Assembly (NCBI GenBank): GCA_004293675.1
Contig: READ01000042.1
Coordinates: 1 to 36,129, forward strand
Reading direction: 5' to 3'
DNA: 36,129 nucleotides
From: Betaproteobacteria bacterium
Lineage (GTDB): Bacteria > Pseudomonadota > Gammaproteobacteria > Burkholderiales > Casimicrobiaceae
Part shown: piece by piece, positions 26,503 to 34,506 of the stretch
How the letters are laid out: every line of letters starts with the position of its first letter
How positions within the stretch are numbered: position 1 is the stretch's first letter
Translations under genes and position numbers: made by a program
Notes under the pieces: generated by a model
Told to the model about the DNA's origin: nothing
Seen by the model: only the letters and a program-made list of their open reading frames with translations
Database searches by the model: none

Positions 26503-27501
26503 ATGAAATCACTAAACACTTACTCACGCGCTATTGCACTTTTTTTCAGCACCGTAAGCGCCGCAATGTCCTTCGCGGCCTGTGTCACCGACAGCGGCCC
26601 AGCCGGCAACCCCGGAACTTTTACTCTCAATGCTGCAGGTGATGTCTACACCTACAGCGGCAACGGGTTGCAATATGCCCGATGCGAGTTTGGTACCAGT
26701 GGACCCGGCTGCGCCACCGGCACTTCAATAGCATTTAATTGGCAAGATGCGCTGAAAGCGGCTGTCAACGCACGCGATGGCGGATTTAGCGATTGGCGCG
26801 TTCCCAATATGCAAGAGATGGCCGCGCTGATTGAACCGCGCTGCTCGAACCCTTCGCTCAGTTCGGAATTTCCGCTCAGTCCCGGCGGTTTTACGACTTT
26901 CTGGACAAGTACAACTGTTGCCGGTGGTGCCAATGTGGCGTGGTACGGAGATCTGGCCACCGGAGAGATACTGAGACTATTTAAAACCACCACAACGGGT
27001 TTGCGCCTAGTGCGCGGTGGCATCACGCCCGGCGCGACGGCTGACACGAATCCTGCGCTGCCGCTCACGCTCGCCGCTTCGACTCCGACTACAGCATCCG
27101 GTGCGGCTTTCAATGTAGTTGTATCTTCGCCTTTTGCCATGCCTACAGCAGCCAACGTACTCTTGGTAGTTGCGGGTCCTACTGGCTCCATCGGTGGCAC
27201 GACCAATTGCACTATCGCGGCCGCGGCTACATCCTGCATGGTCACCGGTGCGCAGCTGACCGGGCCTGCAGGTGCATATACCTTGAGCGGACTGACCACC
27301 GGCGGCGGTGCGGACGGCGCGCGGGTGGTCACCAATGCGCTTGTGAGCATCCTCCCCGCGGCAGCCGCAACGCTGACGCCACCCGCAACGGTGGTACAGG
27401 TGACGCCTTTCGACGTGGTGCTCACACTCCCAGCGGCCGTCTCGTCGGACACAACCGTTACCCTATCTAGAGTCAGCGGTCCTGCGGGAACCTTTGTCTA
27501 A
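26503..27501 (+). CDS. DUF1566 protein with Ig-like repeats, N-terminal part (interrupted by in-frame TAA)
   Basis: 332 residues to the TAA at 27499-27501. The signal peptide ends about SFAA, before CVTDSGPAG, a typical mature start of DUF1566 proteins; a lipobox reading (FAAC) is possible but less likely. The DUF1566 domain spans about 25-185, with LQYARCEFG, FNWQDALKA, GFSDWRVPNMQEMAALI and LRLVRGG. Then come Ig-like repeat 1 (about 190-285, with CTIAAAATSCMVTG) and the first half of repeat 2. The stop falls in mid-domain, and the frame continues open past it with the missing half. This is therefore the front of a longer gene (to 28374), broken by one codon, most simply CAA to TAA. Confidence 0.82.
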   Translation: MKSLNTYSRAIALFFSTVSAAMSFAACVTDSGPAGNPGTFTLNAAGDVYTYSGNGLQYARCEFGTSGPGCATGTSIAFNWQDALKAAVNARDGGFSDWRVPNMQEMAALIEPRCSNPSLSSEFPLSPGGFTTFWTSTTVAGGANVAWYGDLATGEILRLFKTTTTGLRLVRGGITPGATADTNPALPLTLAASTPTTASGAAFNVVVSSPFAMPTAANVLLVVAGPTGSIGGTTNCTIAAAATSCMVTGAQLTGPAGAYTLSGLTTGGGADGARVVTNALVSILPAAAATLTPPATVVQVTPFDVVLTLPAAVSSDTTVTLSRVSGPAGTFV

Positions 27502-28374
27502 GGCGACACCTGCACCGTTCCGGCGGGCGGCACCACGTGTACCTTCACCGGCGCGCTGTTTACGGGCTTCGGACCGATGCTTGAGCTGACGGCAACGCCT
27601 ACGAGCGGCCCGGCGATTCCCGTGACCAATGCCATGGTTACGGTCAAGGAGCTGGTGGTCGTCGCTACGGTGCTGCCGGCGACTGCGATTGTGGGCCAAC
27701 CGTTCAACGTCACCTATCAGCTCAACGGAATCGCCTCGATTCCGCTCACAGCAACCGGGATCGCCTCTGGCGCTGCTGGCGTTCTGAGCGGGAATGGTTC
27801 GTGCACAATTTCGCCACTAGGGGCTAATAACTGCACGGTGACTGGCTTGAGCTTTTCCGCACCAGGAACCGTAACGATTACGCCGAGCCTTACCTTCGCC
27901 CCGGGTTCCAACGTTGAAGTGATCTCGGTGCCGTTCAGCATCGATATCGTGCTGCCGTCTTACGCAATCTCGGTCGTTGCGCCGACATCTGCAACGGTGA
28001 ACGCGCCGTTTAACGTCACCTTGCTATCAACGTCGCCTGTGGCGTTTGACGTGCCACTGACAATTAGTGTTGCGAGCGGCTCGGGCGGCGTGCTCGGCGG
28101 CGGTGCAGGTTGCACGATCCTCTCAGGGCAAACATCGTGCGTAGTGACCGGTGTGACCTATTCGGCTGTTTCGAATATTCAGCTGGTCGCAAATACGAGC
28201 GTGGGCGGTGCAAGCTTCTCGTATGAGCGTGGTTCGATCAGCGTTGTTGCGGTGCCAGTGATCCCACCCACAGCAGCGGCTCAGCCGATCCCTACGCTCA
28301 GTGCTGCGATGATTGGACTACTTGCGCTGTTGCTCGGAGTGGGCGTTGCAGTGACGCGACGCACACGCTTATAG
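27502..28374 (+). CDS. C-terminal part of the interrupted Ig-like repeat protein, with IPTL-CTERM tail
   Basis: This stretch is in the same frame as the upstream gene, directly after its TAA, and open for 290 codons; the first ATG is at 27577. It completes repeat 2 (GDTCTVPAGGTTCTFTG) and adds repeat 3 (CTISPLGANNCTVTG) and repeat 4 (CTILSGQTSCVVTG). It ends in a canonical IPTL-CTERM signal: PIPTLSAAMIGLLALLLG then a basic RRTRL. On its own it has no signal peptide and would not be exported, so it is functional only if the stop is read through, is a sequencing error, or is strain-specific. The combined protein would be about 623 residues. Confidence 0.8.
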   Translation, partial: GDTCTVPAGGTTCTFTGALFTGFGPMLELTATPTSGPAIPVTNAMVTVKELVVVATVLPATAIVGQPFNVTYQLNGIASIPLTATGIASGAAGVLSGNGSCTISPLGANNCTVTGLSFSAPGTVTITPSLTFAPGSNVEVISVPFSIDIVLPSYAISVVAPTSATVNAPFNVTLLSTSPVAFDVPLTISVASGSGGVLGGGAGCTILSGQTSCVVTGVTYSAVSNIQLVANTSVGGASFSYERGSISVVAVPVIPPTAAAQPIPTLSAAMIGLLALLLGVGVAVTRRTRL

Positions 28375-28402
28375 AGACTTTTGACAGTCCACAACCGGTA
28401 GT

Positions 28403-28439
28403 CGCCCGTCTTGCCCGTCCCCCCGGCGGCAAGCGGGCG
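28403..28439. repeat. Bulged hairpin repeat, copy 1
   Basis: CGCCCG-t-CTTGCC (28403-28415) pairs fully with GGCAAGCGGGCG (28428-28439), leaving one bulged T. It lies after the IPTL-CTERM gene in a convergent intergenic region, where it could stop transcription. No T-run follows on the plus strand. A second copy lies 130 bp downstream. Confidence 0.6.
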
Positions 28440-28533
28440 GCGCCCATTTTGAAATAAGCGATGCACCATTCAATGGGTACCAGTCACCGTTCTCGCCTGG
28501 AGCGAAAATTTGACGGACTCGATACAGTGTGGT

Positions 28534-28568
28534 GCCCGTCTTGCTCGCTCATGCGGTGGCAAGCGGGT
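28534..28568. repeat. Bulged hairpin repeat, copy 2
   Basis: GCCCGTCTTGC...GGCAAGCGGGT repeats copy 1 at 28403 with the same bulged T and a diverged loop. The 28375-28653 interval has no gene. It also holds GCTCAGA-CGCGA-TCTGAGC (28632-28650), just beyond the stop of the minus-strand regulator gene. Confidence 0.55.
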
Positions 28569-28653
28569 AGCTACACTTCACGCCGAAGGTCGAGCAATCA
28601 CACGGCTACATTTCGGCATGCTCGCCTGAGCGCTCAGACGCGATCTGAGCCGC

Positions 28654-29268
28654 CTACGTTTGGCGAATGTGAATTAATCCCTCGTTCACGGCACGGCTCA
28701 CAGCCTCCGCGCGACGGGTAGTTCCAAGTCGCTCGAAAACCGCGGTGAGGTGATGCTTCACTGTTCGCTCGGTAATCCCGAGCTCCCGCGCGAGATGTTT
28801 ATTCGTTTTTCCTGCGGCAATGCCAATCAGAATTTGGGTTTGTCGCGGCGTCAACATCCGAGCGTCGGTTTTCGTCGACGGGAACCAGGTTTCTCCTTCA
28901 AGTAGCCGCGCGATCACTGCAACCGTCTCGCTGGGTTCCAAGGATTTCGGCAAATACGCGGCCAGCCCTTCTTCCATACAGAGCAAAGGTAAACGCGGGT
29001 CGTCCGTACCCGACATCAACACGCGGGCAATGGTCGGATTGGTTTTCGCCACGCTCTTTAAAAAGGCTAAACCATCGCCATCGGGCAGTCGCCAATCCGA
29101 CAAAATTATGTCGAAATCGGCTCCCGCATCGAGCAACGCGCGCGCTTGCGCGGCGCTGTTAGCGGTGCGAATCGTATCGAGCATTCGCGAACGCGTGAGT
29201 AAATCGATCAATCCATCGCGATACAGCGGGTGATCTTCGACGATAAGTGCAGCTGTCTTTTCGGGCAT
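28654..29268 (-). CDS. NarL/FixJ-type response regulator with LuxR DNA-binding domain
   Basis: 204 residues from the ATG at 29268; a TTG at 29292 would add eight residues. The receiver domain has ALIVEDHPLYRDGL (acidic pair) and phospho-acceptor Asp in DIILSDWRLPDGDG, plus Lys in AAYLPKS. The LuxR helix-turn-helix occupies the C-terminus (LTPRQTQILIGIAAGKTNK, then GITERTVKHHLTAVFERLG). It is divergent from a hybrid kinase gene, its likely partner. The intergenic space is at most about 110 bp, so the promoters probably overlap and autoregulation is plausible. Confidence 0.94.
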   Translation of the reverse strand: MPEKTAALIVEDHPLYRDGLIDLLTRSRMLDTIRTANSAAQARALLDAGADFDIILSDWRLPDGDGLAFLKSVAKTNPTIARVLMSGTDDPRLPLLCMEEGLAAYLPKSLEPSETVAVIARLLEGETWFPSTKTDARMLTPRQTQILIGIAAGKTNKHLARELGITERTVKHHLTAVFERLGTTRRAEAVSRAVNEGLIHIRQT

Positions 29269-29378
29269 GGTGATGAAGTGTAGACGCGACAAAGTGTGTG
29301 CGCACCTGTCCGTTTGGACGGCACGCTCGATCTCCAGTTGATCGCATAATCAGGCGACTTCATTGTTTGGCGTGCGCG

Positions 29379-31688
29379 TTGGAAACTCAAGAATTAATCC
29401 GGGAAGCTTGGGCGGCTCAGTTTCGCGAGCCTTCTAGCATCGATGCGCTGGCGCGAACGATACTGCGGGCAGCGGTCGTTGGAAGCGAGGATGAGGGCTG
29501 GGGGCACGTGCATCGTTCTTTCGCGTTTCGTTTTGCACAGGACATGGAACGTGCGATGGAACAAGTGGCTAAAGCCGAGGCGATTTTTGCCGCGCTCAAG
29601 TCCACAGCCGGGCTTGCCACAATTCGAGATGTTCGAGTTCGACAACTGTGCTCTGCCGGGGATGAGACCGGCGCACGAGCACTACTCGAAGAGAACTTGA
29701 AAATCGCCCCTCGCGAGCGCGACGCGTGGCAAAGACTTTATAGTTGGTACGGTGCGTTTGCTGTGGCTGATCGATTTTCTAAGCCGAACGACGCGCTTCG
29801 CGCCCTGCATCGAGCTGCTTCGGTCGCCCGCGAGATAGATGATCCGGCGGTGATGGCGAACACCCTATCGATGCTCGGCGGAAAACACGCAGAGTCAAAC
29901 AACTTTAAGTTAGCACTCCAGATTTGCAAAGAGGCGTTTCGTCTCGCAAAGCCATTACGACCGCAACAGACATGGCAGGTTGCTGCGCTAAATTTGCTTG
30001 CTACGCTCAACGGTATTAACGACGCGCCCGCTGCCTGCGAGCTGGCAGACGAGCTAACGGCAGTCGATGAATCGATTTTCCCGACGATTAGAGAGCAGAG
30101 CAACATTCTTTATGCGGTCGCTTACTTAATCTCGGGTAACTTGGGTGCGGCTCAGCGAGCCCTCGATCTAAGTTGTACGGTCGTCGATCAACGTAACCAT
30201 ATTACGGAGTGGACCGCGGCCCAAATTGAAGTTCTTGTGGCTAGAGGCGATTTTGAATCGGCACATTCGCTGAGCACAAGGTGGATGAACGATCGCGGCG
30301 ATACCGCTCAATTTGTTTCACCAGCCGATGCGCTGAGGATATACCGTGCATCCGCGAGGGTATGCGAGTCGATGGGCGATTTTGAGGCCGCGCTTGCACA
30401 TGAGCGTGCCGCTAGTCGCTATCACGATTCGACGCTTGGGCAAGCCGCGACCTCCGACAGGATCGCTCTCGAGATAGAGTTCGATCTGGATCGCGAGCGC
30501 GCGGCAAGAGATGATGCGGACAGGAAGCGCGCCGAAAGCGAAGCCGAGCGCGCGCGTCTGGATGAACTCAATCACAAGCTCGATGCCGCACTACAAACCC
30601 GCACCCGATTCCTAGCCGCTGCTAGCCACGATCTTCGCCAACCTGCACATGCGCTGGCACTGTATGCCGCTGCGCTGGAGCACGAAACATCGCGGCCTGC
30701 TTTAGTGGATCTTTCTAAGCGAATGCGAGCGACTGTTGGATCGTTGTCGAATATGTTCGATGGGCTGCTTGAGCTGGCGCGGTTGGACGCCGGGGCGGTG
30801 CAGCCGCAGCCTGATGTGTTCGATCTGCAAGAGTTGCTTTCGAGGTTGTGCTCCGAGTATGGCGATCGCCTGTCGCGGCCGGGTTTGCTGCTCAAGTTTC
30901 GTCGCCGCTCTAGCGACGTCTTCTTGCAAAGCGATGCCACGCTCGTTGAGCGAATCCTCCGAAATCTAATTAGCAACGCTGTGAAGTACGCCGGCAACGG
31001 CAACATCCTTATCGCAATTCGAATGCGCGGTGATGGCGTCGCCATCGAGGTGCGCGATTCTGGGCCGGGGATTTCGACCTCGGAGCAGCGTCACGTGTTT
31101 GATGAGTTTTTTCGCGCAGCAAGTGCGGACGACCGTCGAGATGGGCTGGGGCTTGGGCTGTCAATCGTTGAGAGGTTTACGCGGCTACTTGGGATGGAGA
31201 TTTCGCTGTGTTCAGCGCCGGGACGTGGTTCGACGTTTTCGCTGATTGTGCCGGGTGCGATGCTGGGGGCGCGGCCACTCGTGACCGTAGATGCTGGGTT
31301 GCAGCGTGCTGCTTTGGAGTCCAGACATATTGCTGTCATTGACGATGACTCGGATGCGCGCGAGAGCATGGCACTGTTGCTGCGCCAGTGGGGACATGTT
31401 TGCGTCACAGGGGCGAGCGCGGCTGCGCTTCAAACCGAATCCGAGCAACAGCGGTTTTCGCCCGACGCGTTAATTTGCGATTTTCAGCTAGACGGACGCA
31501 CAGCATTGGACGACATCGCCGCGCTTCGCCGATCGTTTGGCAACGCCCTGCCGGTGGTAGTGATTTCCGGTTCGCACGACGCGCAAGCCGCTGTTGAGGC
31601 TCGGTTTTCCGACGTCGCGTTTTTGTCTAAACCGGTGCGACCGCTGCGTCTTAAGAGCTGGATTTCTTCACTGTCATCGGACGCTTGA
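29379..31688 (+). CDS. Soluble hybrid histidine kinase with helical (TPR-like) N-terminus and C-terminal receiver
   Basis: About 769 residues if the TTG at 29379 (LETQELIREAWAAQF) is used. The frame is open to a GTG at 29298, but the added residues look non-coding and leave almost no room for divergent promoters; the start is uncertain. Residues 1-370 are helical repeats resembling TPRs, with no membrane segment, so sensing is likely cytoplasmic. A coiled linker (about 375-405) leads to the phospho-acceptor His in AAASHDLRQPAHALALYA (about 416). The ATPase domain has LISNAVKYAG, VRDSGPGIS and GLGLGLSIVERF. The receiver (about 650-769) has VIDDDSDARES, Asp in ALICDFQLDG, and Lys in FLSKPVRP. 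The paired regulator is divergent. Confidence 0.92.
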   Translation: METQELIREAWAAQFREPSSIDALARTILRAAVVGSEDEGWGHVHRSFAFRFAQDMERAMEQVAKAEAIFAALKSTAGLATIRDVRVRQLCSAGDETGARALLEENLKIAPRERDAWQRLYSWYGAFAVADRFSKPNDALRALHRAASVAREIDDPAVMANTLSMLGGKHAESNNFKLALQICKEAFRLAKPLRPQQTWQVAALNLLATLNGINDAPAACELADELTAVDESIFPTIREQSNILYAVAYLISGNLGAAQRALDLSCTVVDQRNHITEWTAAQIEVLVARGDFESAHSLSTRWMNDRGDTAQFVSPADALRIYRASARVCESMGDFEAALAHERAASRYHDSTLGQAATSDRIALEIEFDLDRERAARDDADRKRAESEAERARLDELNHKLDAALQTRTRFLAAASHDLRQPAHALALYAAALEHETSRPALVDLSKRMRATVGSLSNMFDGLLELARLDAGAVQPQPDVFDLQELLSRLCSEYGDRLSRPGLLLKFRRRSSDVFLQSDATLVERILRNLISNAVKYAGNGNILIAIRMRGDGVAIEVRDSGPGISTSEQRHVFDEFFRAASADDRRDGLGLGLSIVERFTRLLGMEISLCSAPGRGSTFSLIVPGAMLGARPLVTVDAGLQRAALESRHIAVIDDDSDARESMALLLRQWGHVCVTGASAAALQTESEQQRFSPDALICDFQLDGRTALDDIAALRRSFGNALPVVVISGSHDAQAAVEARFSDVAFLSKPVRPLRLKSWISSLSSDA

Positions 31689-31709
31689 GAGGAACCGCTT
31701 TCTTCTTTA

Positions 31710-31741
31710 GATGTGTACAATATGGTAATTTCATACACATC
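31710..31741. promoter_or_regulatory. Dyad operator upstream of vapBC
   Basis: GATGTGTA (31710-31717) and TACACATC (31734-31741) form a perfect 8-bp inverted repeat centred 27 bp before the vapB ATG. A -10-like TACAAT (31716-31721) overlaps the left arm. VapB-VapC complexes normally bind such dyads and repress their own operon; its use here is inferred from position. Confidence 0.65.
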
Positions 31742-31752
31742 GTTTTGTCTCT

Positions 31753-32052
31753 ATGCGCACCAATATCGTCATTGACGACGCCTTGATGACCGCAGCCATG
31801 CGCGCCGGCGATTTCAAAACAAAAAAAGACGCCGTGGAAGAGGGGCTCCGTTTGCTCGCACGTCGCAAGGCGTACCAAGACATTCGTGCTGCGCGCGGCG
31901 CGTTGCAATGGAGCGTCGATGGAGACTGGAGCGGTTCACCAGCCGCGCCCTCTGTGCAACAGCCTCGCGATGCTTATGGCGTGTCGGGTGCGCGATCTGC
32001 AGCGACTGCAGCGACTAAATCCAAGCCATTGAAGCGCAACGCAAAGCGATGA
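31753..32052 (+). CDS. vapB: VapB-family type II antitoxin with extended C-terminus
   Basis: 99 residues. The first ~60 match the VapB family (MRTNIVIDDALMTAAM, then KTKKDAVEEGLRLLARRKAY and IRAARGALQW), giving a ribbon-helix-helix DNA-binding domain and the start of the toxin-binding segment. Related antitoxins usually stop near residue 65-70; this one continues with a ~35-residue low-complexity Ser/Ala/Thr/Lys-rich tail (SAATAATKSKPLKRNAKR). The ATG at 31753 follows an inverted repeat. The stop overlaps vapC (ATGA), as expected for a coupled toxin-antitoxin pair. Confidence 0.9.
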   Translation: MRTNIVIDDALMTAAMRAGDFKTKKDAVEEGLRLLARRKAYQDIRAARGALQWSVDGDWSGSPAAPSVQQPRDAYGVSGARSAATAATKSKPLKRNAKR

Positions 32053-32450
32053 TCACCGTCGACAGTAGCGTGTGGATCGATTACTTTCGGGGTGATCGTA
32101 CACCGCAAACCGATGCGCTCGATGCACTGCTTGATGATTCAAGCCACGACTTGGTGCTACTCGATGTGGTGTTGATGGAAGTGCTGCGCGGCTTCCGGCA
32201 TGAGCACGAATTTGCAATGGCGCATCGATTGCTCTCAGCGTTGCCCATTGTCAATTCGGGCGGTGCAGAGGTTGCCCGAACTGCGGCAACGATGTACCGG
32301 CAGCTGCGCGCCATCGGTGTGACCGTTCGCAGCAGCATTGATTTGTGGGTGGGCGCGTGGTGCCTTCGCGAAGGCTGCACGCTGCTGCACAACGATCGCG
32401 ATTTTTCGCCGATGCAGGCACATCATGGGCTTTCGAGCGCTACGGTGTAG
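32049..32450 (+). CDS. vapC: VapC-family PIN-domain ribonuclease toxin
   Basis: 133 residues, the usual length. PIN-domain metal-binding acids are in place: Asp5 (MITVDSSVWIDYF), Glu44 (LMEVLRGF), Asp98 (SSIDLWVGAWC), and Asp116/Asp118 (HNDRDFSPM). Family members cut RNA, commonly tRNA, and are neutralised by the cognate VapB. All catalytic residues are present, so the toxin looks intact. It overlaps vapB by 4 bp. The RNA target cannot be told from the sequence. Confidence 0.94.
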   Translation: MITVDSSVWIDYFRGDRTPQTDALDALLDDSSHDLVLLDVVLMEVLRGFRHEHEFAMAHRLLSALPIVNSGGAEVARTAATMYRQLRAIGVTVRSSIDLWVGAWCLREGCTLLHNDRDFSPMQAHHGLSSATV

Positions 32451-32491
32451 TTTGTGAAAGCGAAACACCAGCTTAATTCGCTAATGCCAAA

Positions 32492-32563
32492 TGAAATAAG
32501 GGTTTCATCGATTTTTAATTGTTTTTCGAAAAATTATGAATATCGCCCGCACGCCTTATTTCA
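32492..32563. promoter_or_regulatory. Spaced inverted repeat and AT-rich dyad upstream of uvrC
   Basis: TGAAATAAGG (32492-32501) is perfectly inverted as CCTTATTTCA (32554-32563). Between them sits the AT-rich palindrome TTTTTCGAAAAA. The block lies 78 bp before the uvrC start and may contain its promoter. The sequence TTTTGAAATAAG also occurs at 28447-28458. Confidence 0.4.
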
Positions 32564-32640
32564 AAAGGCACAGATAGAGAAGTTATACGCTGCGATTTGT
32601 TCGCACAGGAATGAGCCCTCTCAGCAGCTAGCGAGCCGTC

Positions 32641-34506
32641 GTGGATAGCGTTCGTCCTGAAACCGCACCTTCGGACGAACGCGATGTTGCCACCACGATT
32701 GACGAGGCGCTGAAATCTCTGCCTGTTCGGCCGGGTGTTTACCGAATGTTTAGTAGCGACGACGTGGTGCTCTACGTCGGCAAAGCGAAGAACTTAAAGA
32801 GCCGCGTATCGAGCTACTTCGTGAAATCGGGTCACAGCGCGCGGATCTCGATGATGATCGCGCAGATTGCGCGGTTTGAAACGACGGTCACGCGATCCGA
32901 AGCGGAAGCGCTGATCTTAGAAAACAATCTGATCAAGTCGCTGGAGCCCAAGTACAACATCCTGTTTCGCGATGACAAAAGCTATCCGTATCTTTGCATC
33001 ACGGGTGATGCGTTTCCGCAGCTTCGCTTCTTTCGAGGAAAACCTGACAAACGTCATCAATATTTTGGCCCATTTCCCAATGGTTGGGCGGTGAAGGACG
33101 GCATCCGCACGTTACAAAAAGTGTTTCAGCTCCGCACCTGTGAAAACACGGTGTTCGCCAATCGATCGCGCCCATGCATGCTCGCTCAGGTGGGTCGTTG
33201 CACGGCGCCGTGTGTAAAGCATATTTCTGACGACGATTACAAAACCGACGTAAAAAACGCAGCGCTTTTTTTACGTGGACAAACCGACGCGATCACCGAC
33301 GAATTGCAAACTGAAATGCTCGCGGCATCGGATGCGCTGGCCTTTGAGCGAGCCGCGCAACTGCGGGACAAAATCGCACGGCTGAATGAATTGCGCAGCA
33401 AACAATTCGTGTCAAGTGTGACCGATGCCGATATCGACGTCATCGCAGCGATTCACGAGCACGGCATGATTGCAGTGAACATCGTGATGATTCGCGGCGG
33501 GCAGCACGTTGGCGACCGAACGATGTTTCCGGTGAAAAACGCCACGTCTGAATCGATGACGGGCGAAGAGCTTGCCGAAACGTTAGAGACGTTTATCGCG
33601 CAACACTACATCGGCCGTGATGTACCAAGAAGCATTGTCTGCACGCTCGAATTCGAAGCGGCTGCCTTGATCGAAGCGCTCACCGAACAAGCCAAACGAA
33701 AAGTCGATTTGGTTTGCAATCCCATCGGCGAAAAACGGGTGTGGCTACGAATGGCCGAGGAAAACGCCAAGCTCGCCATCGTCGCTCGGATGCGTCAAAG
33801 TGATACCGGTAACGCGCGTCTTGCAGCGCTCATCGACGCGCTCGGACTGCCCGAATCGACTTCGCGCCTTGAGTGCTTCGACATTTCACACACCATGGGT
33901 GAAGCCACTGTTGCAAGCTGTGTCGTATTCGCCGACAGCGCCATGCAAACGAGCCAGTATCGCCGCATGAATATCGAAACCGTGAACAATGGAAACGACA
34001 TCGAAGCCATGCGCGAAGCGCTCACCCGACGAGCGGCTCGTATCGCGAGCGAAGAAGTGCCCCGCCCCGATGTATGGGTCATCGACGGTGGTCGCGGTCA
34101 GGTGAGCGTTGCGGCGCAAGTGCTCAACGATGCCGGTCTGCACGACATCGTGATGTTTGGCAGCGCCAAAGGCGTCGAGCGAAAAAAAGGCATGGAGCAA
34201 ATCATCTTTCCTGATCGAGAGATGCCCGTTCGCCTGTCGCCCGATCATCCCGGTCTACATCTGATTCAGCAAATGCAGGACGAAGCGCACCGCTTCGCCA
34301 TCATCGGCCACCGAGCCAAACGCGCTAAAAATCGTGAAGGCTCCGCGCTCGATGACATCGAAGGCATCGGCCCCAAAAAGCGCGGAGAACTGCTGCGCAC
34401 GTTCGGAAGCGTGCGGGGCTTGTCTGCTGCCAGCATAGAAGATATCAAGCGTGTACCCGGGATTTCGGCGGAGCTGGCGGAGCGGATTTATGGGGCGTTG
34501 CATTGA
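32641..34506 (+). CDS. uvrC: Excinuclease ABC subunit C (nucleotide excision repair)
   Basis: 621 residues; makes both incisions around bulky DNA lesions with UvrA and UvrB. The N-terminal GIY-YIG nuclease is clear (GVYRMFSSDDVVLYVGKAKN, with the catalytic Glu region EAEALILENNLIK). A UVR UvrB-binding segment lies near 220-245 (DALAFERAAQLRDKIARL). The C-terminal nuclease has CFDISHTMGE and WVIDGGRGQ. The tandem helix-hairpin-helix ends the protein (DIEGIGPKKRGELLRTFGS, then VPGISAELAERIYGAL). The start is a GTG at 32641 about 25 residues before the domain; no ATG lies between them, so the GTG is likely. The neighbouring pgsA often seen after uvrC is absent. Confidence 0.96.
   Translation: MDSVRPETAPSDERDVATTIDEALKSLPVRPGVYRMFSSDDVVLYVGKAKNLKSRVSSYFVKSGHSARISMMIAQIARFETTVTRSEAEALILENNLIKSLEPKYNILFRDDKSYPYLCITGDAFPQLRFFRGKPDKRHQYFGPFPNGWAVKDGIRTLQKVFQLRTCENTVFANRSRPCMLAQVGRCTAPCVKHISDDDYKTDVKNAALFLRGQTDAITDELQTEMLAASDALAFERAAQLRDKIARLNELRSKQFVSSVTDADIDVIAAIHEHGMIAVNIVMIRGGQHVGDRTMFPVKNATSESMTGEELAETLETFIAQHYIGRDVPRSIVCTLEFEAAALIEALTEQAKRKVDLVCNPIGEKRVWLRMAEENAKLAIVARMRQSDTGNARLAALIDALGLPESTSRLECFDISHTMGEATVASCVVFADSAMQTSQYRRMNIETVNNGNDIEAMREALTRRAARIASEEVPRPDVWVIDGGRGQVSVAAQVLNDAGLHDIVMFGSAKGVERKKGMEQIIFPDREMPVRLSPDHPGLHLIQQMQDEAHRFAIIGHRAKRAKNREGSALDDIEGIGPKKRGELLRTFGSVRGLSAASIEDIKRVPGISAELAERIYGALH

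Noticed and set aside
26652-27452. 266-codon minus-strand frame rich in Val/Ala/Pro
   Set aside because: It is the reverse of the DUF1566/Ig-repeat coding sequence; its apparent repeats mirror the plus-strand repeats.
28375-28653. CRISPR-like or tandem repeat array
   Set aside because: There are only two hairpin copies with unequal flanks and no regular spacers.
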